NCBI GenBank assembly: GCA_947000775.1
Contig: CAMQGK010000171.1
Span: 2,025,501 to 2,089,500, forward strand
Reading direction: 5' to 3'
DNA from: Pterois miles
Taxonomy: Eukaryota > Chordata > Actinopteri > Perciformes > Scorpaenidae
DNA length: 64,000 nt
A program made the position numbers and the translations under genes. The notes under the pieces were generated by a model. That model had not been told where the DNA came from. It did no database searches and saw only the letters and a program-made list of their open reading frames with translations. Below are positions 46,700 to 58,261 of this stretch, one piece after another; the first letter of the stretch is position 1, and each line of letters starts with the position of its first letter.

Positions 46700-47294
46700 T
46701 CCTTAACTCTTATTGCATCACATAGAAGGAAAATATTTATCAAGTCCTTACATGTAGCGAGGGCAGGAGAGCACTTTGCTGTATCAGAGTGATGTTTAAT
46801 GGTGTTTAAAGGATGGCACAGGAAGTCTGTTCAGTTGTGTGGACAAACATGCTGAAAGTGGGTGATTCAGCACAACGAGTGCTGCAGTAATAAAACTATT
46901 CTCCCATAAAACAATCATAATGAAATGCTTCATTTGCAGGAGCTTTACAGAGACGTAAAACACATTGCTTTTAATCTATAATATGCAAACTAGCTCCCTA
47001 AAACATAATTTGTTTTGTTGGTCAGCAGCCCCCATCAACCCCAGTTCTAACTTTGAGAATAGCATGAGTGAATCTGCACTGCCTTTTCAATCTGCAATGG
47101 ATGGATTTTAATCACTAGATGATGCTTCTGACAGACTTTGAGAGTATCTGGGAGTGGAGGTCACAGGCAAATGAATTGACAATGTCACTGTGGTCTTGCT
47201 ACAGTATGTGGGGGCCAGAGAACACTTAAAAATACATATTACAGACTCAACTAGCCTGTCTGCTGATAAACATAATGATAATTAGAATGAGAAG

Positions 47295-47422
47295 TAATGG
47301 ATTTTAGGGTGAGGTGGTGTAGTGGTTGTTTTAGAAGAGGGTGGGTTTTTTGGTTCGTCCCCCCCATGGGGGGGGGGGGTCCCCCGGCCCCCCCCCCCCC
47401 GGAGGACGTAATGGATTTTAAA
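47295..47422 (+). mobile_element. SINE head with target-site duplication and homopolymer-corrupted body
   Basis: gtaatggatttta occurs at both 47295-47307 and about 47409-47421, a target-site duplication of about 13 bases. Between them the text starts gggtgaggtggtgtagtggt (the SINE head) and then collapses into runs of C and G (47358-47402). Confidence 0.5.
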
Positions 47423-47764
47423 TCAGGCTGCTTTCCTGTTTTTCCCCACGGTGCTTTAGCCTTGTTTGTGATGTAGCTGTATATGGACCAGTGCGGTGCC
47501 CGTTCGGAGCACATGCCCATCCAGAACGAGCCTGCTTGACCCTCAGAAGTGCTGCTTTCAGTGTTGACGGGAACTGCATTGTGGCTGCTTGTACCTGCTA
47601 AGAGTGAAGTTGACTGGGTGAACAGTTCTCAAGATATGTGAAGGGCGGTCATATGTACAGAGATTCCTTCCTTCATAGTTAGATGATGCTGCTACAGCGC
47701 CACCTATTGGCCAAATTATACAAAATTTGCCATGGTTATTGAGACATCATATCTACACATCTAC

Positions 47765-48142
47765 CAATTGTGGTCCCAATAGAAGAAGAAGAAGTAGAAG
47801 AAGAAGAAGAAGAAGAAGATAGTCCTTTATTAGTCCCACGAGGGGAAATTCAATTTTTTTCACTCTGTTGTTAACTAACGGTACATGCAGACCCGAACAC
47901 ACACATGCACAAACATGCAACAATGGAGAGATGTCAGAGTGATGGGGCTGCTCCCGACAAGCGCCCCAAGCAGTTGGGGGTTTGGTGCCTTGCTCAGGGG
48001 CACCTCGGCAGTGCCCAAGAGGTAAACTGGCACCTCTCCAGCTACCAGTTCACACTCAGTTCTTGGTCCATGTCGGGACTTGAACCTGTGACCCTCCGGT
48101 TCCCAAGCCAACTCCCTACAGACTGAGCTACTGCTGCCCCCA
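47765..48142 (-). mobile_element. tRNA-derived SINE with gaa-type tail
   Basis: On the minus strand: ggggcagcagtagctcagtc, gggaaccggagggtcacagg, perfect B box ggttcaagtcc, then gagcaaggcaccaaaccccc and attgaatttcccctcgtggg, and a final aataaaggactatcttcttc tail. The A and B boxes show tRNA ancestry. It is a different family from the element at 19148. Confidence 0.65.
47781..47819 (+). repeat. (GAA)n tract, SINE tail
   Basis: About 12 gaa units with one tag; it forms the tail of the reverse SINE at 47765-48142. Confidence 0.85.
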
Positions 48143-48479
48143 TAAAGTGTTCAGGACATATGACTTTTTTGTAATATAGGCCCATAATCCCACAGCATTG
48201 GAGTTAACTTCCAGTGCAAAAACCTCAACAATCCAAACTTTTTCCAGTTTGAGATGATCTTTACCAAATTTGGTGACAATTGCTCAACATGTATTGGAGG
48301 AATAGCAAAAACTCTTTTTTTTTAATTTTAGTTTAGTATTTAGTTTTAGAGACTTATGGTTAAAAAGTTACAGCCAATAACAAGTAGTAAGTAGTAAGTT
48401 CATTGTAATAGTACCACCATCTGGCCAAATTGCACCATACCTGACACTGCACTGCCGGGTCCTGAGCAATACACTCACT

Positions 48480-48860
48480 AAGAGTGAAGTAGATCAGAGA
48501 GACATCCATGATGTCCAGAGGATGAATCCTAATGACTTGGGTGGTCCCCTTGACTTTATCTCTAGCTTCACCAGCAGGTCAAATTTTCCACTTATCCTGT
48601 AAAATATGTCAACATCTACTTGTTGAATTGACATGAACTGTTGTTCCTTGACATTTTTAGTTTTGAGTGAAATATCTCAATAGTTATTGGATGGATTGGC
48701 ATGAATGAGAAATGAGAGAAATCCTAATGACTTGGATATAACCAACAGTTTGGTTTATGAGCAAAATACCTGCAAAACTAATCATATTCCCATCAATCTC
48801 AGCTGCACTTAGTGCTATTTAGTAAATCATGATGTTATTACACTAAACTAAGATGGTGAA
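48480..48860 (-). repeat. Dispersed repeat E, reverse copies
   Basis: gaaatatctcaatagttatt, ggatggattggcatgaatga, agaggatgaatcctaatgac and gtgctatttagtaaatcatg match the reverse of the 8400-8800 repeat. Confidence 0.4.
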
Positions 48861-50025
48861 AATCTGCTTGGTTGTTTTGTTGTTCCCCTCTTATGGTTAT
48901 TGTGACTTAAACAATGAGAATAAACGTGCACACCTTAAACAGAAAGCATTTTTGCATTAAATATATTATGTTGTGTCTATTATTGATATTTTAAACATTG
49001 CAGGTGTAACTCACTGATGACCATATTCATTATACAGTATATACCAAGTTGTATGTCCTGCACATAAATGCTATTAAACCAATTACAGCATACAACACAA
49101 AAGGCCAGTAACACTAGAAAGATGAACCACAGACAAATTCACAGTCTGTGTTAATGACCATTCACTGGAGAGGGCACGTCAAAACATGTTTTTGAAATGT
49201 CCCTAATATGACATCTCTGGAGAGATGAGAGTTTCCCAGCAAGGATAACAACAGTACATAGTGTGCTTGTACGATGCTGAAGTATGCATTTTGAAAAGCT
49301 TATTTATTTTTATGTACTTAGAGCAGAACATGCACTGTTTTCCAGACATATCCGGTTTCACAGCAGCACATTTACACACAGTCAGGCCCAGCAGGAGGTC
49401 TTGTGCAGCGCTTATGGGTAAATTGACAGTAGTGCTTGACAGAGCGAGTGGCATCATTTATTCATAATCCACTTTCACAACTTCACTGCATAAAAACAAT
49501 GTTCCCTTGGTTTAATACCATCTGTTATTGTGTGAAAGCAAGGTGCACCTGGTCTGAGTGAACTCTGAATATATTCAAAACACTTCAAGAACAGCATGTC
49601 AGTCCTTTAATTCAAACCCCCTCTGTTAAATGTAGACAATCACATCTAATTGTGGAGTGTGATGACGAAGTTGTAAACTATAAACTACAGATGTACATAT
49701 AGTAAATAAATAAATAAAATCATAAATATATTAAATAAAGGCCTTAGGAGGGATGCACAAGCTGTTGTTTCAATGGGCAGACAGAAACATATTTCAGAGC
49801 CAGATGAGGCACCTTGTTGGTTATGTACCAAAGACAATGGGAGGGTTGCAGCAAGTAACTGATGTTTGCAGTCTAATGTTTTACATGTTATTTTTCAATT
49901 GGATGACAAGTATCTTATTTATATTTATTCATATATAGTCATAGAAATATGTGGTTTAATTTAGCCTTAATAAATGGCAAATCTTTGATTAAAAGCTGTC
50001 AGCCCAGTGGAAGCTGTCCCCCTCG

Positions 50026-50590
50026 TGGGGTAGCTGTAGCTCAGTCAAGTCAAGTCAGTTTTATTTGTATAGCCCAAAATCACAAATTACAATTTTGCCT
50101 CAGGGGGCTTTACAATCTGTACAGGATAGAAAGCTCCTGTCTTTTACAGTACAACCTCCTCATCAGATAAGGAAAAAAAAAAAGACGAAATGGAAGAAAC
50201 CTCAAGACAGACGTGGACAGGTGTGTAATAGATGCTGTGTGTACAGAGTAACAACATAATGAAAATACAATATAGACAATCTGTATGACAAAAATTAAAA
50301 CATATAATGTCAATATATATGAGAAGGCGGATCCAGGAGAATGTCATGTCAAGCAGGTTTCCAGACGTCAACAAACGGCAACACAACCTCCTCCCCACAC
50401 CAAATAGATAGAGCGAGAGCAACACAACCTCCTCTCCACTATGGAACCTAGAGAGAGGATCAGATTTTTGTCGGTGGATTAAGCGGATTGTCCTTTATCT
50501 GCAAGGGTGGAGGTTTGGTCCCTGGCTCCAAGTGTCCTTAAACAGACACTGAAACCTCAAGTTGCTCCTCAGGTGCTTTACAGCAGCCCA
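50026..50590 (+). mobile_element. tRNA-derived SINE split by a nested repeat
   Basis: The SINE starts cgtggggtagctgtagctca up to gtcaagtc at about 50045. It resumes near 50470 with gtcggtggattaagcggatt, gcaagggtggaggtttggtc and aaacagacactgaaacctca. Between lies a repeat beginning aagtcagttttatttgtata and containing acaattttgcctcagggggc. Confidence 0.5.
50045..50468 (+). repeat. Repeat inserted in a SINE (gttttatttgtatagccc type)
   Basis: Starts with a short caagtcaagtcag tandem run, then gttttatttgtatagcccaa, gggggctttacaatctgtac, gaaacctcaagacagacgtg and two copies of acaacctcctc-type text. Widespread in teleosts as I recall; class not determined. Confidence 0.45.
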
Positions 50591-51040
50591 CTGCTCCTAA
50601 ATGCTGAGAATGGATTAAATACATTAAAAAGAGTTATAATCTTAGGTCATATAAATGGCTTAAGTTTAAAGTGGCTTCTACCAGCACAGAAGCTGAAAAC
50701 AAGCCTGTTCCACTACGATCCTGGTCCTGGAACAAGCTTAAACTTGAGACACTTATCTCTTTAAATGGTTTTAAACATAGAATAAAAGAAGTGGTCACTG
50801 CTAGCTGCAATGGCTTCAGTTAAATAACAAACACATGGCCAGCATGCTGCCCTGTTATTGCACCGTATGATGTATTTTGTTGCACCTATTGTTGATGTTT
50901 TCTTGTTATGTGTTGGATGCTGCTGTTTGACCCTGTCTTGGCTGTGTCTCACTTGTAAAAGATGTTTTAATCTCAATGTGACCTCCGAGTTAAATAAAGG
51001 TTATTTATGAATGCAGAGGTCAAATTTCATGCATTACCTG

Positions 51041-51565
51041 CATGTCCATCCATCCATCCATCCATCGTCAACCGCTTATCCCGGTAGGGGGGGGGGGGGG
51101 GGGGGGGGGTCCCCGGCGGGAAAGGGGGGGGGGGGGGGGTCCCCCGGGGGGGGGGGCGAGCCCTCCGGGGGGGAAAAAGAAAGAAAAAAAAAAAAAAGAA
51201 AAACAATCCACCCACACCCCCAACACTACGGGGGAATAAGAAGAAGAAGAAGAAGAAATTTTTTTTGTCTTTATACACACAATGAAAAAGGTCATATACA
51301 TGAAAAGGAGAGAGAGGGGGGGGGGTGCTCGAAAGCGCCGGGGGGGGGGGGGTTGGGGGCTTGTGGGGGACCGGGGGGGCAAAAGGGGAAAGGGCCCCCC
51401 AGGTTTTTTGTGGGGGGGGGGGGGAGGGGGCGCCCCCCCAACAAAGGAAGGCTGATATAAGAAGGGGGGGGGGGGGGGGGGGGGGGGGAGGAGAAGGGGA
51501 GAAGAGGAAAAAAAAAGAGGGAGGGGGAGGGGCGGGGGGGGGGGGGGGGGGGGGGGGAGAGACAC
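51041..51565. other. Homopolymer G/C-dominated block, probable assembly artefact
   Basis: After a normal SINE tail (tccatccatccatcgtcaac, cgcttatcccggtag) the sequence turns into long G runs with short islands of C, A and T, then returns abruptly to normal DNA at gagagacacacctgcatg. The six overlapping proline- or glycine-rich ORFs of 65-190 codons here are products of homopolymers and are not genes. Confidence 0.7.
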
Positions 51566-52504
51566 ACCTGCATGTATATGATGATTTAAATAAAGTCAAA
51601 GTATTGGAAAATCAAGTTTGTTTCTCACTTTTTTAGGGAATATAATACTCCAAGGAGAAGCATGTAGGGATGACCCAACAAAATCAAGTGCTCGTTCAAT
51701 GTGTTTTCATTTACTGTAATGCAGAGGACTAACACAAGCACAAACATTGTGGCAAGTGCCTTTGTCAGGCTCAGTGATTATTAAACAGATTGGAAGAATC
51801 AGGGCAAACCTTCAGAAGAATAGAAATAAGTTATATAGAGTCTATTGCAAAACAAAATGTGTGGCTTACATGTAGAAATATAGAAAGAATTAGATTTACT
51901 TGCATTTTCATAATCACTGTTATTTTCTATACGTCCTGTGTTAAATCTAGCATTTAGTAGCACCAGCACCGTTACGCCTTTGTGAAAATGTCTACATTCA
52001 CTGAAAAGACATCCATTTCCACACTGGTATCAAGATGCATATTCAAAACTCTCTGAATGTATGCAACAGCTTGACATCTATGAGACTTGTGCCTAATGGT
52101 GTCCATAAAATGCTGATGATCTACATCCATCAGAGCCCAATATGTGTCTCAGGAAGTGCGTCAGCAGAGCGAGTTAGAGGAGGGAAAAACTGAAGAGTGC
52201 AGCAGCAGTAACCTTACTTAACAATGAATCACTGATTGGGGGAGTTTTTTTCCCCAAATTTCCTCCTGGATAGTCAAACACTGACACTGCAGTCCTGTTT
52301 TTCCCGGATCTGGGCCCCAGGGGAAAACTTATCATAACCCCCTAACTGGTTACATATGAGAGGAGATGAAGTCGTGAACAGCAGCATTGTAATGCAGCAT
52401 TTGTTACAGTATGTTTTCATGAACATCGGTGTTGACATGCTGCACCTCCACAGAGAAAAATCAGCTCAGAGATTAAATCACAATTTATATTGTAACACTG
52501 ATAT

Positions 52505-53032
52505 TAAAGGAACAGTGTACAACATTTTGGGGAATATGATATTCATAATTATGTTTTTCATTCGTGTATAATCACCTGAAACTAAGAATCGTGGTGTATT
52601 TGTTAGCTTAGAATGAGCCCTTCATCTCTACACAGGGACATGCTCCTCTTCACAGAGTCCACCATGTTGTGTTGCCGTGTTTTTACAGTAGCCCAGAATG
52701 GACAAACCAGACACTGGCTCTAGACAGAGACTTTCATGTTTTTACTTTAACTGAACACCACCCTAGATCTCTGACATGCTTGTGAAACTGCAATAACATG
52801 AGCTGCAGAGTGTAAAACTGTGGTACCGCCAGCTGCCGTCTGACTTCCGTTGTTCCTGAAGTAGTTATCACGGTAAGGATGGCCTCTGAGGGAGGCGAGT
52901 AGCATTACCATGGATTTGAACTACATGTAAGAGGTTCACATTACTGCAGTCTTGGAAATGGGGTACTCGGTTGGTTGCCATCTGCAACCACACCACCAGT
53001 TGCCACCAGATCCTACACAATGTACCATTAAA
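52505..53032 (+). mobile_element. MITE family A, copy 2
   Basis: Begins ttaaaggaacagtgtacaac and ends acaatgtaccattaa, with the same internal blocks as the copy at 1723 (gagtccaccatgttg, cagaatggacaaaccagaca, gttggttgccatctgcaacc). It is longer, with about 150 extra internal bases. Confidence 0.6.
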
Positions 53033-53034
53033 GC

Positions 53035-55780
53035 ACAAAGCAGATGTTTTTATAGGGAAAAGGTTGTCGTTAACATAAAAAGTAGCAGCGAGCATGACTC
53101 ATAAACTTGAACAGTGCCTGATCTAGAACAGAAAAACAAATCACCTCACACTGACTTCCAGCTGACATCATGGCATGGGCTCAACACACTGATGACTAGC
53201 TCTTGATTTACAAGAGAGCTAAAACAACACAGAGTTCACATCTAATATTCCTGTAAGCACACTAAGTATATTTATATATTATTTATATATAAGTTTTGAG
53301 GTCATATATTCATCTTGTGCTTCTTCTGCTCCACTGCAGTACATTGCCTGACAGCTATAGGTAGTGGTTACTGTTCAATAATGGTTTTACATTAAAAACA
53401 TGTAGTCTTATAAAATACAATGCACTGTAAACTATTAAACTCATATGCTTCCCAATCTATTTGATGATGATGATCTTTTACAAAAAAGCAGTTATCTGGC
53501 TGGGGCCGTTTGTCATGTTTCAGATGACTGTCAGTTGTTAGCTCTTCCACTGAAGAGTGATTTACCCTGTAAACTTATTATCTGAGGCCAATACGAATAC
53601 AAATGCGTGTATCCAAATGTTGCCTTTTCTTCTCTCCTATCCCATCAATCATCTCATGACCTCTCAGATTCGTGACTCTGGAGGGGTCCTGACCCCCATG
53701 TTGGGAACCACTCAAGCACTGATGCACCATTAATGATCTAATAATGTAAGTATATGATAATACATCACGTTGACTAGTACGTTGAATTTTTACAGCCTAC
53801 TTTAAGTAGATTTCGCAAATAATACTACTAAGTAAGATTTTGTACAGGATTTTTAAGATAGTTTTAGATTGTTGTACTTGTACTTGCTGAGTACTTGCTT
53901 CATCAATGGGCACACTGTAGTTTGTGTTGTACACTGCTGCCCTCTAGTGACCAAAACCAAGAGACACATAAAACCTGATAATTCTGTTTTCTGTTTACTA
54001 TTTATTTGTGTGCACTGCACTTGATCATTATGTACATCCTGTAACGGTAAACAGACCTGAAAGGGAACACATGAAGAGAAGTTTTACACAGTTTAGTAAT
54101 ACTTGAACAGCAGACAGGCAAACACATAACATACAGTAGTCTGTATCCAAATCTGATCACTTCCATACAACTTCAAACAACACACATCCATTGACTACGA
54201 TATAGAGGTTAGCTTTTTAACATAGCCGTGAGGTTGCAGATGGAGAAGTCAGTCAGTGTGGGAGCTTATGAAGGTTATTTCACATGTAGGTCCTCACAGG
54301 AGTCCATACTACGCACTTCCTGTGTCTGGTAGGTCACCAAAGAAAGCAGTAGCCTCTACATCAGAGTTCAACATCTTCTGCCTGAGACCCAGAGTCTTGT
54401 TCAGGGACCCACTTCAGTCACTGTCCAGTTGAAGAAACAGTACATTATAGCAGTCATACCCTTTTTTCCACTGGTCAGTAAAAGTCCTCAACACAGATGA
54501 ATAAACCAGGAATAATGAAGTCCAACAGGTTTGATGGTTAACAATCTATAACAGAGAGAAAGCATGAAAACAATATCAAGATCAATTCGTGAACATGTGA
54601 AGGCAAATATTCTGCTCAATGTACGTGTAAAATTGACACATTTTTTGATAACAGATGTCAAACGTCAGAATAAAATAGATTTTCTAGGCTTTACAGTAAA
54701 GCTCCAACATTAGGAGGATGTTATAGGATCATATTAGTGTCCCATGAAAACTTCAAACCCCAGAAAGACAATGAGAAATGCTTCAGTTTCCAATAGCTAA
54801 GAAGTAAATACATATCTTCTGTTTTTGCATTTGTCATTGGCCCATGGACTTCATCCCAGGACTGTGAAATACTTTTTAATGTCAGTTTCCATCACACAGA
54901 GAACAATGACATCAGCATATTAGTGAAATTATATGAAGAGAATTGAAATCTGTTCTGATTAGACATGTGCAGCCATGTGTGTTGTACTTTACTGTTGATA
55001 TGAAATGGTGTCAGTATTACACATCCAGACAAAAAGCTGCATGATAATTGCAAATTTTATAAAAAAAAAAAAAAAAAAAAAAGTGTCAGTGCTGTCACGG
55101 AAATGTCTCAAAAACGTAAACAAATTACATAAAGTAATATAAATCAGTGTTTTGATAAAAGCAGATGTATGAGATAAGAAAAAGTGAGACACACTGAAGC
55201 GCATTTTTTCACTCATCAGTCAGTTTACATATCATGTTATAATATGAGAGCACTTTCCATCTCTGCAAAATCCACGTAAGACTCTGTTTGCATTGCAGGA
55301 AGTAGAAACATCAGATGAGAAACACTATAAGTACCATTCTGTAGTTATAGACTATAAAAGGTTATACACACAAAAAATGTGATATAGTCTTACCAGTGTC
55401 AGCTTGTTCCTTGCATACATTAGCTGATAACGTGTGCAGTTCTTTCAAACCGAAACAATGCAGCAGGTCCGATACACAAAACAACAAAATGAAGACGGAG
55501 CAATAATTAACAAATAAATAAATAACAATGGCTTTCATTCAAAGCTGCACTGGGTAAAAGTTTGTGCTTTCACAGAGCTCCCTCTCAAAAATACACTGTG
55601 TCAGCGAGCACGCCTGAGGCCTCGAGGTGCTCCATGTGTGGAACTGTACATGTGCTAATCCTAAAATACAGTTTACAGTTCCCTGCAAACAAGGAAACAC
55701 GCACAAGGCTAGATTCCTGCAGACACACCGATAATGAATCTCATATGAATATTACGTCGAGAATCGTAGCAGCCTTCTGA
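53035..55780. other. Intergenic stretch, no gene recognised
   Basis: No exon recognised. May include part of a long dnajc6 3' UTR, which would run leftwards from 58160. Confidence 0.35.
55061..55082 (+). repeat. Poly(A) tract
   Basis: 22 consecutive A. Confidence 0.9.
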
Positions 55781-55782
55781 CT

Positions 55783-57268
55783 AGGAGTGGGAGAAAAGAT
55801 ACAGCATAGTATAACGATATTTTGCATGGCGATATATGTATTAACACATGGACATCTAAGAATCAGTCTTTTATTATATAACCTCTTAACCTCTAAACAA
55901 CATGCTTAACAATCTGACAGATTAGCAGTTTATTAGTATTAAAGAGGAAGTTCAACCAGGTTAGGCTGGTTAACTACATGGATTTGAAATGCTCTAATGA
56001 ACAAATATATAACAAACATGACAAATACAGTGTATGCATTTAAATGAAAAAAGAAGCTTTGTTTCATCTTTCCCGAAGCTTTCATGGGAAAAGAGCCGCC
56101 ATGTTGCAGTACTCTGTAACATCACACGGATACAACCCTGGAGACCATGAAGAACGAGGACTGAAGAGACACAGGATAGAAGAAAACAAGAGGGGACACT
56201 ACTGTATTTCTCCTGGATGTAAAGATGTAAAGATGAGTTTTACAATGTTAAAACCAAGGACAAAACTGTCCATTTCAAAAAACGCAGCTAAAACGGAGAT
56301 CAGTAACATTACTGCAGCGGCTATAGTGACACTGGAAGAGTCCAGCCGACTGTCTCCTCCTCTGCTATCTCATTCAGACCATTCAAAGACAGAGTCGCTA
56401 AGAAAATAAACGCCCAAAGCACAATTTTATCCTAAAGCCCACATTTTGTGTTTAGAGTCCTCCCTCTTTTGTTTTCTTCTGTCCTAACCACTCTTGTGAC
56501 GTCGTAGATTACTGCAACATGCCATTCTTGTCACGAAAGCTGATGGAGACATGAAACAAAGCTTCTTTTTTTCTTTTACATTCTTATATTTGTCATTTTT
56601 GTAAATGAATTGTTCATCAGAGTGGAAATCCATTTAGTAAACCAGTTTAACTTGGTTGAATGCTTCACTTCCAATTTAAAGCTACAGTGACGATAACGGT
56701 GTTGTATGAAACTAGAAAACTTAAGGAATCCAGTGGTACCAACTTTGCCATGTTAGAGGAAGAATGCTAAATAACGCTGCAAATTTACACTAAAATTTGG
56801 CTAACTGATGGTTATGATTTTAATCTTATAACCCTCTGAGACCCACGATCCCGACCGGCATTACTGTCTGTAAGACAGAATGTAGCGGGCTCAGTCTGGA
56901 GATACTGGTATCGTATCAAACTAGAAAATCTAAGGACGATCATATTAGCTTGTAGGAAGAACCTGAAGTAACGCTCTAAATTGACACTACGTTTTAGTGT
57001 GGAAAAACTGGCCATTTTCAAAGGGGCCCCTTGACCTCTGACCTCAAGATTTGTAGATGAAAACTCTAATAGGCACAGAGAGAAAACTATATCTTATTAG
57101 ATAAAACAGATGTTGACAAACTGTGTAATTTGCAGATAAAAGAGTTGATAAGTCACAGTATATCTTATCACAATACACAAAATGTTTAAAATCACAATAA
57201 GATCCTATCGTGACTTAAATATTGTGATAATAACGTATCATGGGACCTCTGGTGATTCCCACCCCTGC
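55783..57268. mobile_element. Composite element with hAT-like ends and nested family B copies
   Basis: The left end aggagtgggagaaaagatac and the reverse complement of the right end (aggggtgggaatcaccagag) share a diverged terminal inverted repeat, both followed by cga/atacg and aatatt-rich text. Inside are a 121-codon ORF (56044-56409, no recognised domain, probably repeat-derived) and two partial tandem fragments of MITE family B at about 56680-57060, evidence of nested insertion. Confidence 0.4.
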
Positions 57269-57274
57269 TTCTGA

Positions 57275-58154
57275 CCTGTGTTTTTACTGTAGAGCCCCGT
57301 CATTTTCAATTATCCTCAGCAGACTGAATAAATAAGGCTAATGAAGTTACTGTCAAACGCAGTAACAACAGTTTGCTTTCATTCTCTTTCATTCTTTCAT
57401 ATTTTTTTTTTAAATTAGATAAACTGTTAATTTGTACCTATAAACAGCCTTTTGTGGATGGAAAACAGGTTTGTCGTTGAAAAACCCTGTTGTAACTTGA
57501 CTTTTTCGTACTCCTACGAACACTGACCTGCATGAAAAACTGTGGATATGATATGACCAAACTGATTGTGGATCAAATTTTCACACAAAGCACAACAGAA
57601 TGTTTTTGTGGGTAAAAGGCTTGATTGCTGTTAAATGCTTATTTGTGCCTTACAGACTATCTGGCGCTCTGAATCTCTTACAGTAGAGCAGTCTGTGAAA
57701 TGCTTGTTCAGTATACTCCCTGATGTGTTTTTCTCTTATCTCGTAGGTCCGCCGTCTCTCGCTCTCTTTTCATCCGTCTCCTCTCAATCAAGAGTTTCTT
57801 TAATTTTTCTAGACGTCCCGGTGACTCTGCTTTGACTGGTGGGTTGGTTTAAGGACACTCAACGAGGAAGGGCAATGGTGCACCATACATACAGTAGGTA
57901 GGTACATTTGAGTGACGGGGAGTCATTTGTTCAGTCGGTTTGGACGCTGGACGTTCTGCAGCCTTTTGCCATCTTTGCAGATCAGCTGGATGTTCTGTGG
58001 TTGAGTGTGGTGAGAAGAGAAGTACGGGTCAAAGCACAGGTATAAAGGCAGATGTTATCGGCTGTAGTATGTTGACCAGAAATGGTGACACGTTTTTAGG
58101 ATTAGATGACAGAATCAGGAGGGATGCTCTCTCCTCGCTCACTTCCTCTCTGTG
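57275..58154 (-). other. dnajc6: Immediate 3' flank of dnajc6, possible 3' UTR
   Basis: Downstream of the dnajc6 stop on the minus strand. Short frames only. No clear single polyadenylation signal could be chosen apart from the one overlapping the stop. Confidence 0.35.
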
Positions 58155-58160
58155 TTTATT
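58155..58160 (-). terminator. dnajc6: AATAAA overlapping the dnajc6 stop codon
   Basis: On the minus strand the stop TGA is followed by ATAAAC, creating a canonical AATAAA whose first base is the A of TGA. If used, the 3' UTR would be only about 15-30 bases. Auxilin genes usually have longer 3' UTRs, so this may be incidental. Confidence 0.25.
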
Positions 58161-58261
58161 CAGTAGAGGGGTTTTTGTCCTTGGCTTTCAAATTCTGACC
58201 AGGCGTCATTTAGTTCCATGAAAATCATCTTGGCGTATTGTTCATAGGGCTGTCCCGTCGC
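58160..58261 (-). CDS. dnajc6: dnajc6 terminal coding exon
   Basis: A 102-bp coding part with acceptor cttccctcgcag. It encodes ATGQPYEQYAKMIFMELNDA, then WSEFE and the terminal QKPLY and TGA, the conserved end of auxilin. The stop codon is followed directly by TAAAC so that AATAAA starts at the last base of TGA (58160-58155). The true polyadenylation site was not determined. Confidence 0.95.
   Translation of the reverse strand, partial: ATGQPYEQYAKMIFMELNDAWSEFESQGQKPLY

Larger units (their letters stand above)
44170..47290. other. Intergenic stretch, no gene recognised
   Basis: The 138-codon frame at 45162-45578 is low-complexity, leucine/serine/proline-rich, and its DNA (ending aataaatccttcctctaccc and ctttgtctgggtcaacc) looks like the 3' end of a mobile element. 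Confidence 0.4.

Noticed and set aside
47875..48126. ORFs of 73-78 codons on both strands
   Set aside because: They are within a tRNA-derived SINE.
48075..48142. Possible tRNA gene (A-box and B-box present)
   Set aside because: The tRNA-like part continues into a SINE body and an (AAG) tail, so it is the SINE promoter and not a functional tRNA.
51011..51636. Six overlapping proline/glycine-rich ORFs of 65-190 codons
   Set aside because: They arise from poly-G/poly-C runs read in several frames of a suspected artefact; no domain, no splice structure.
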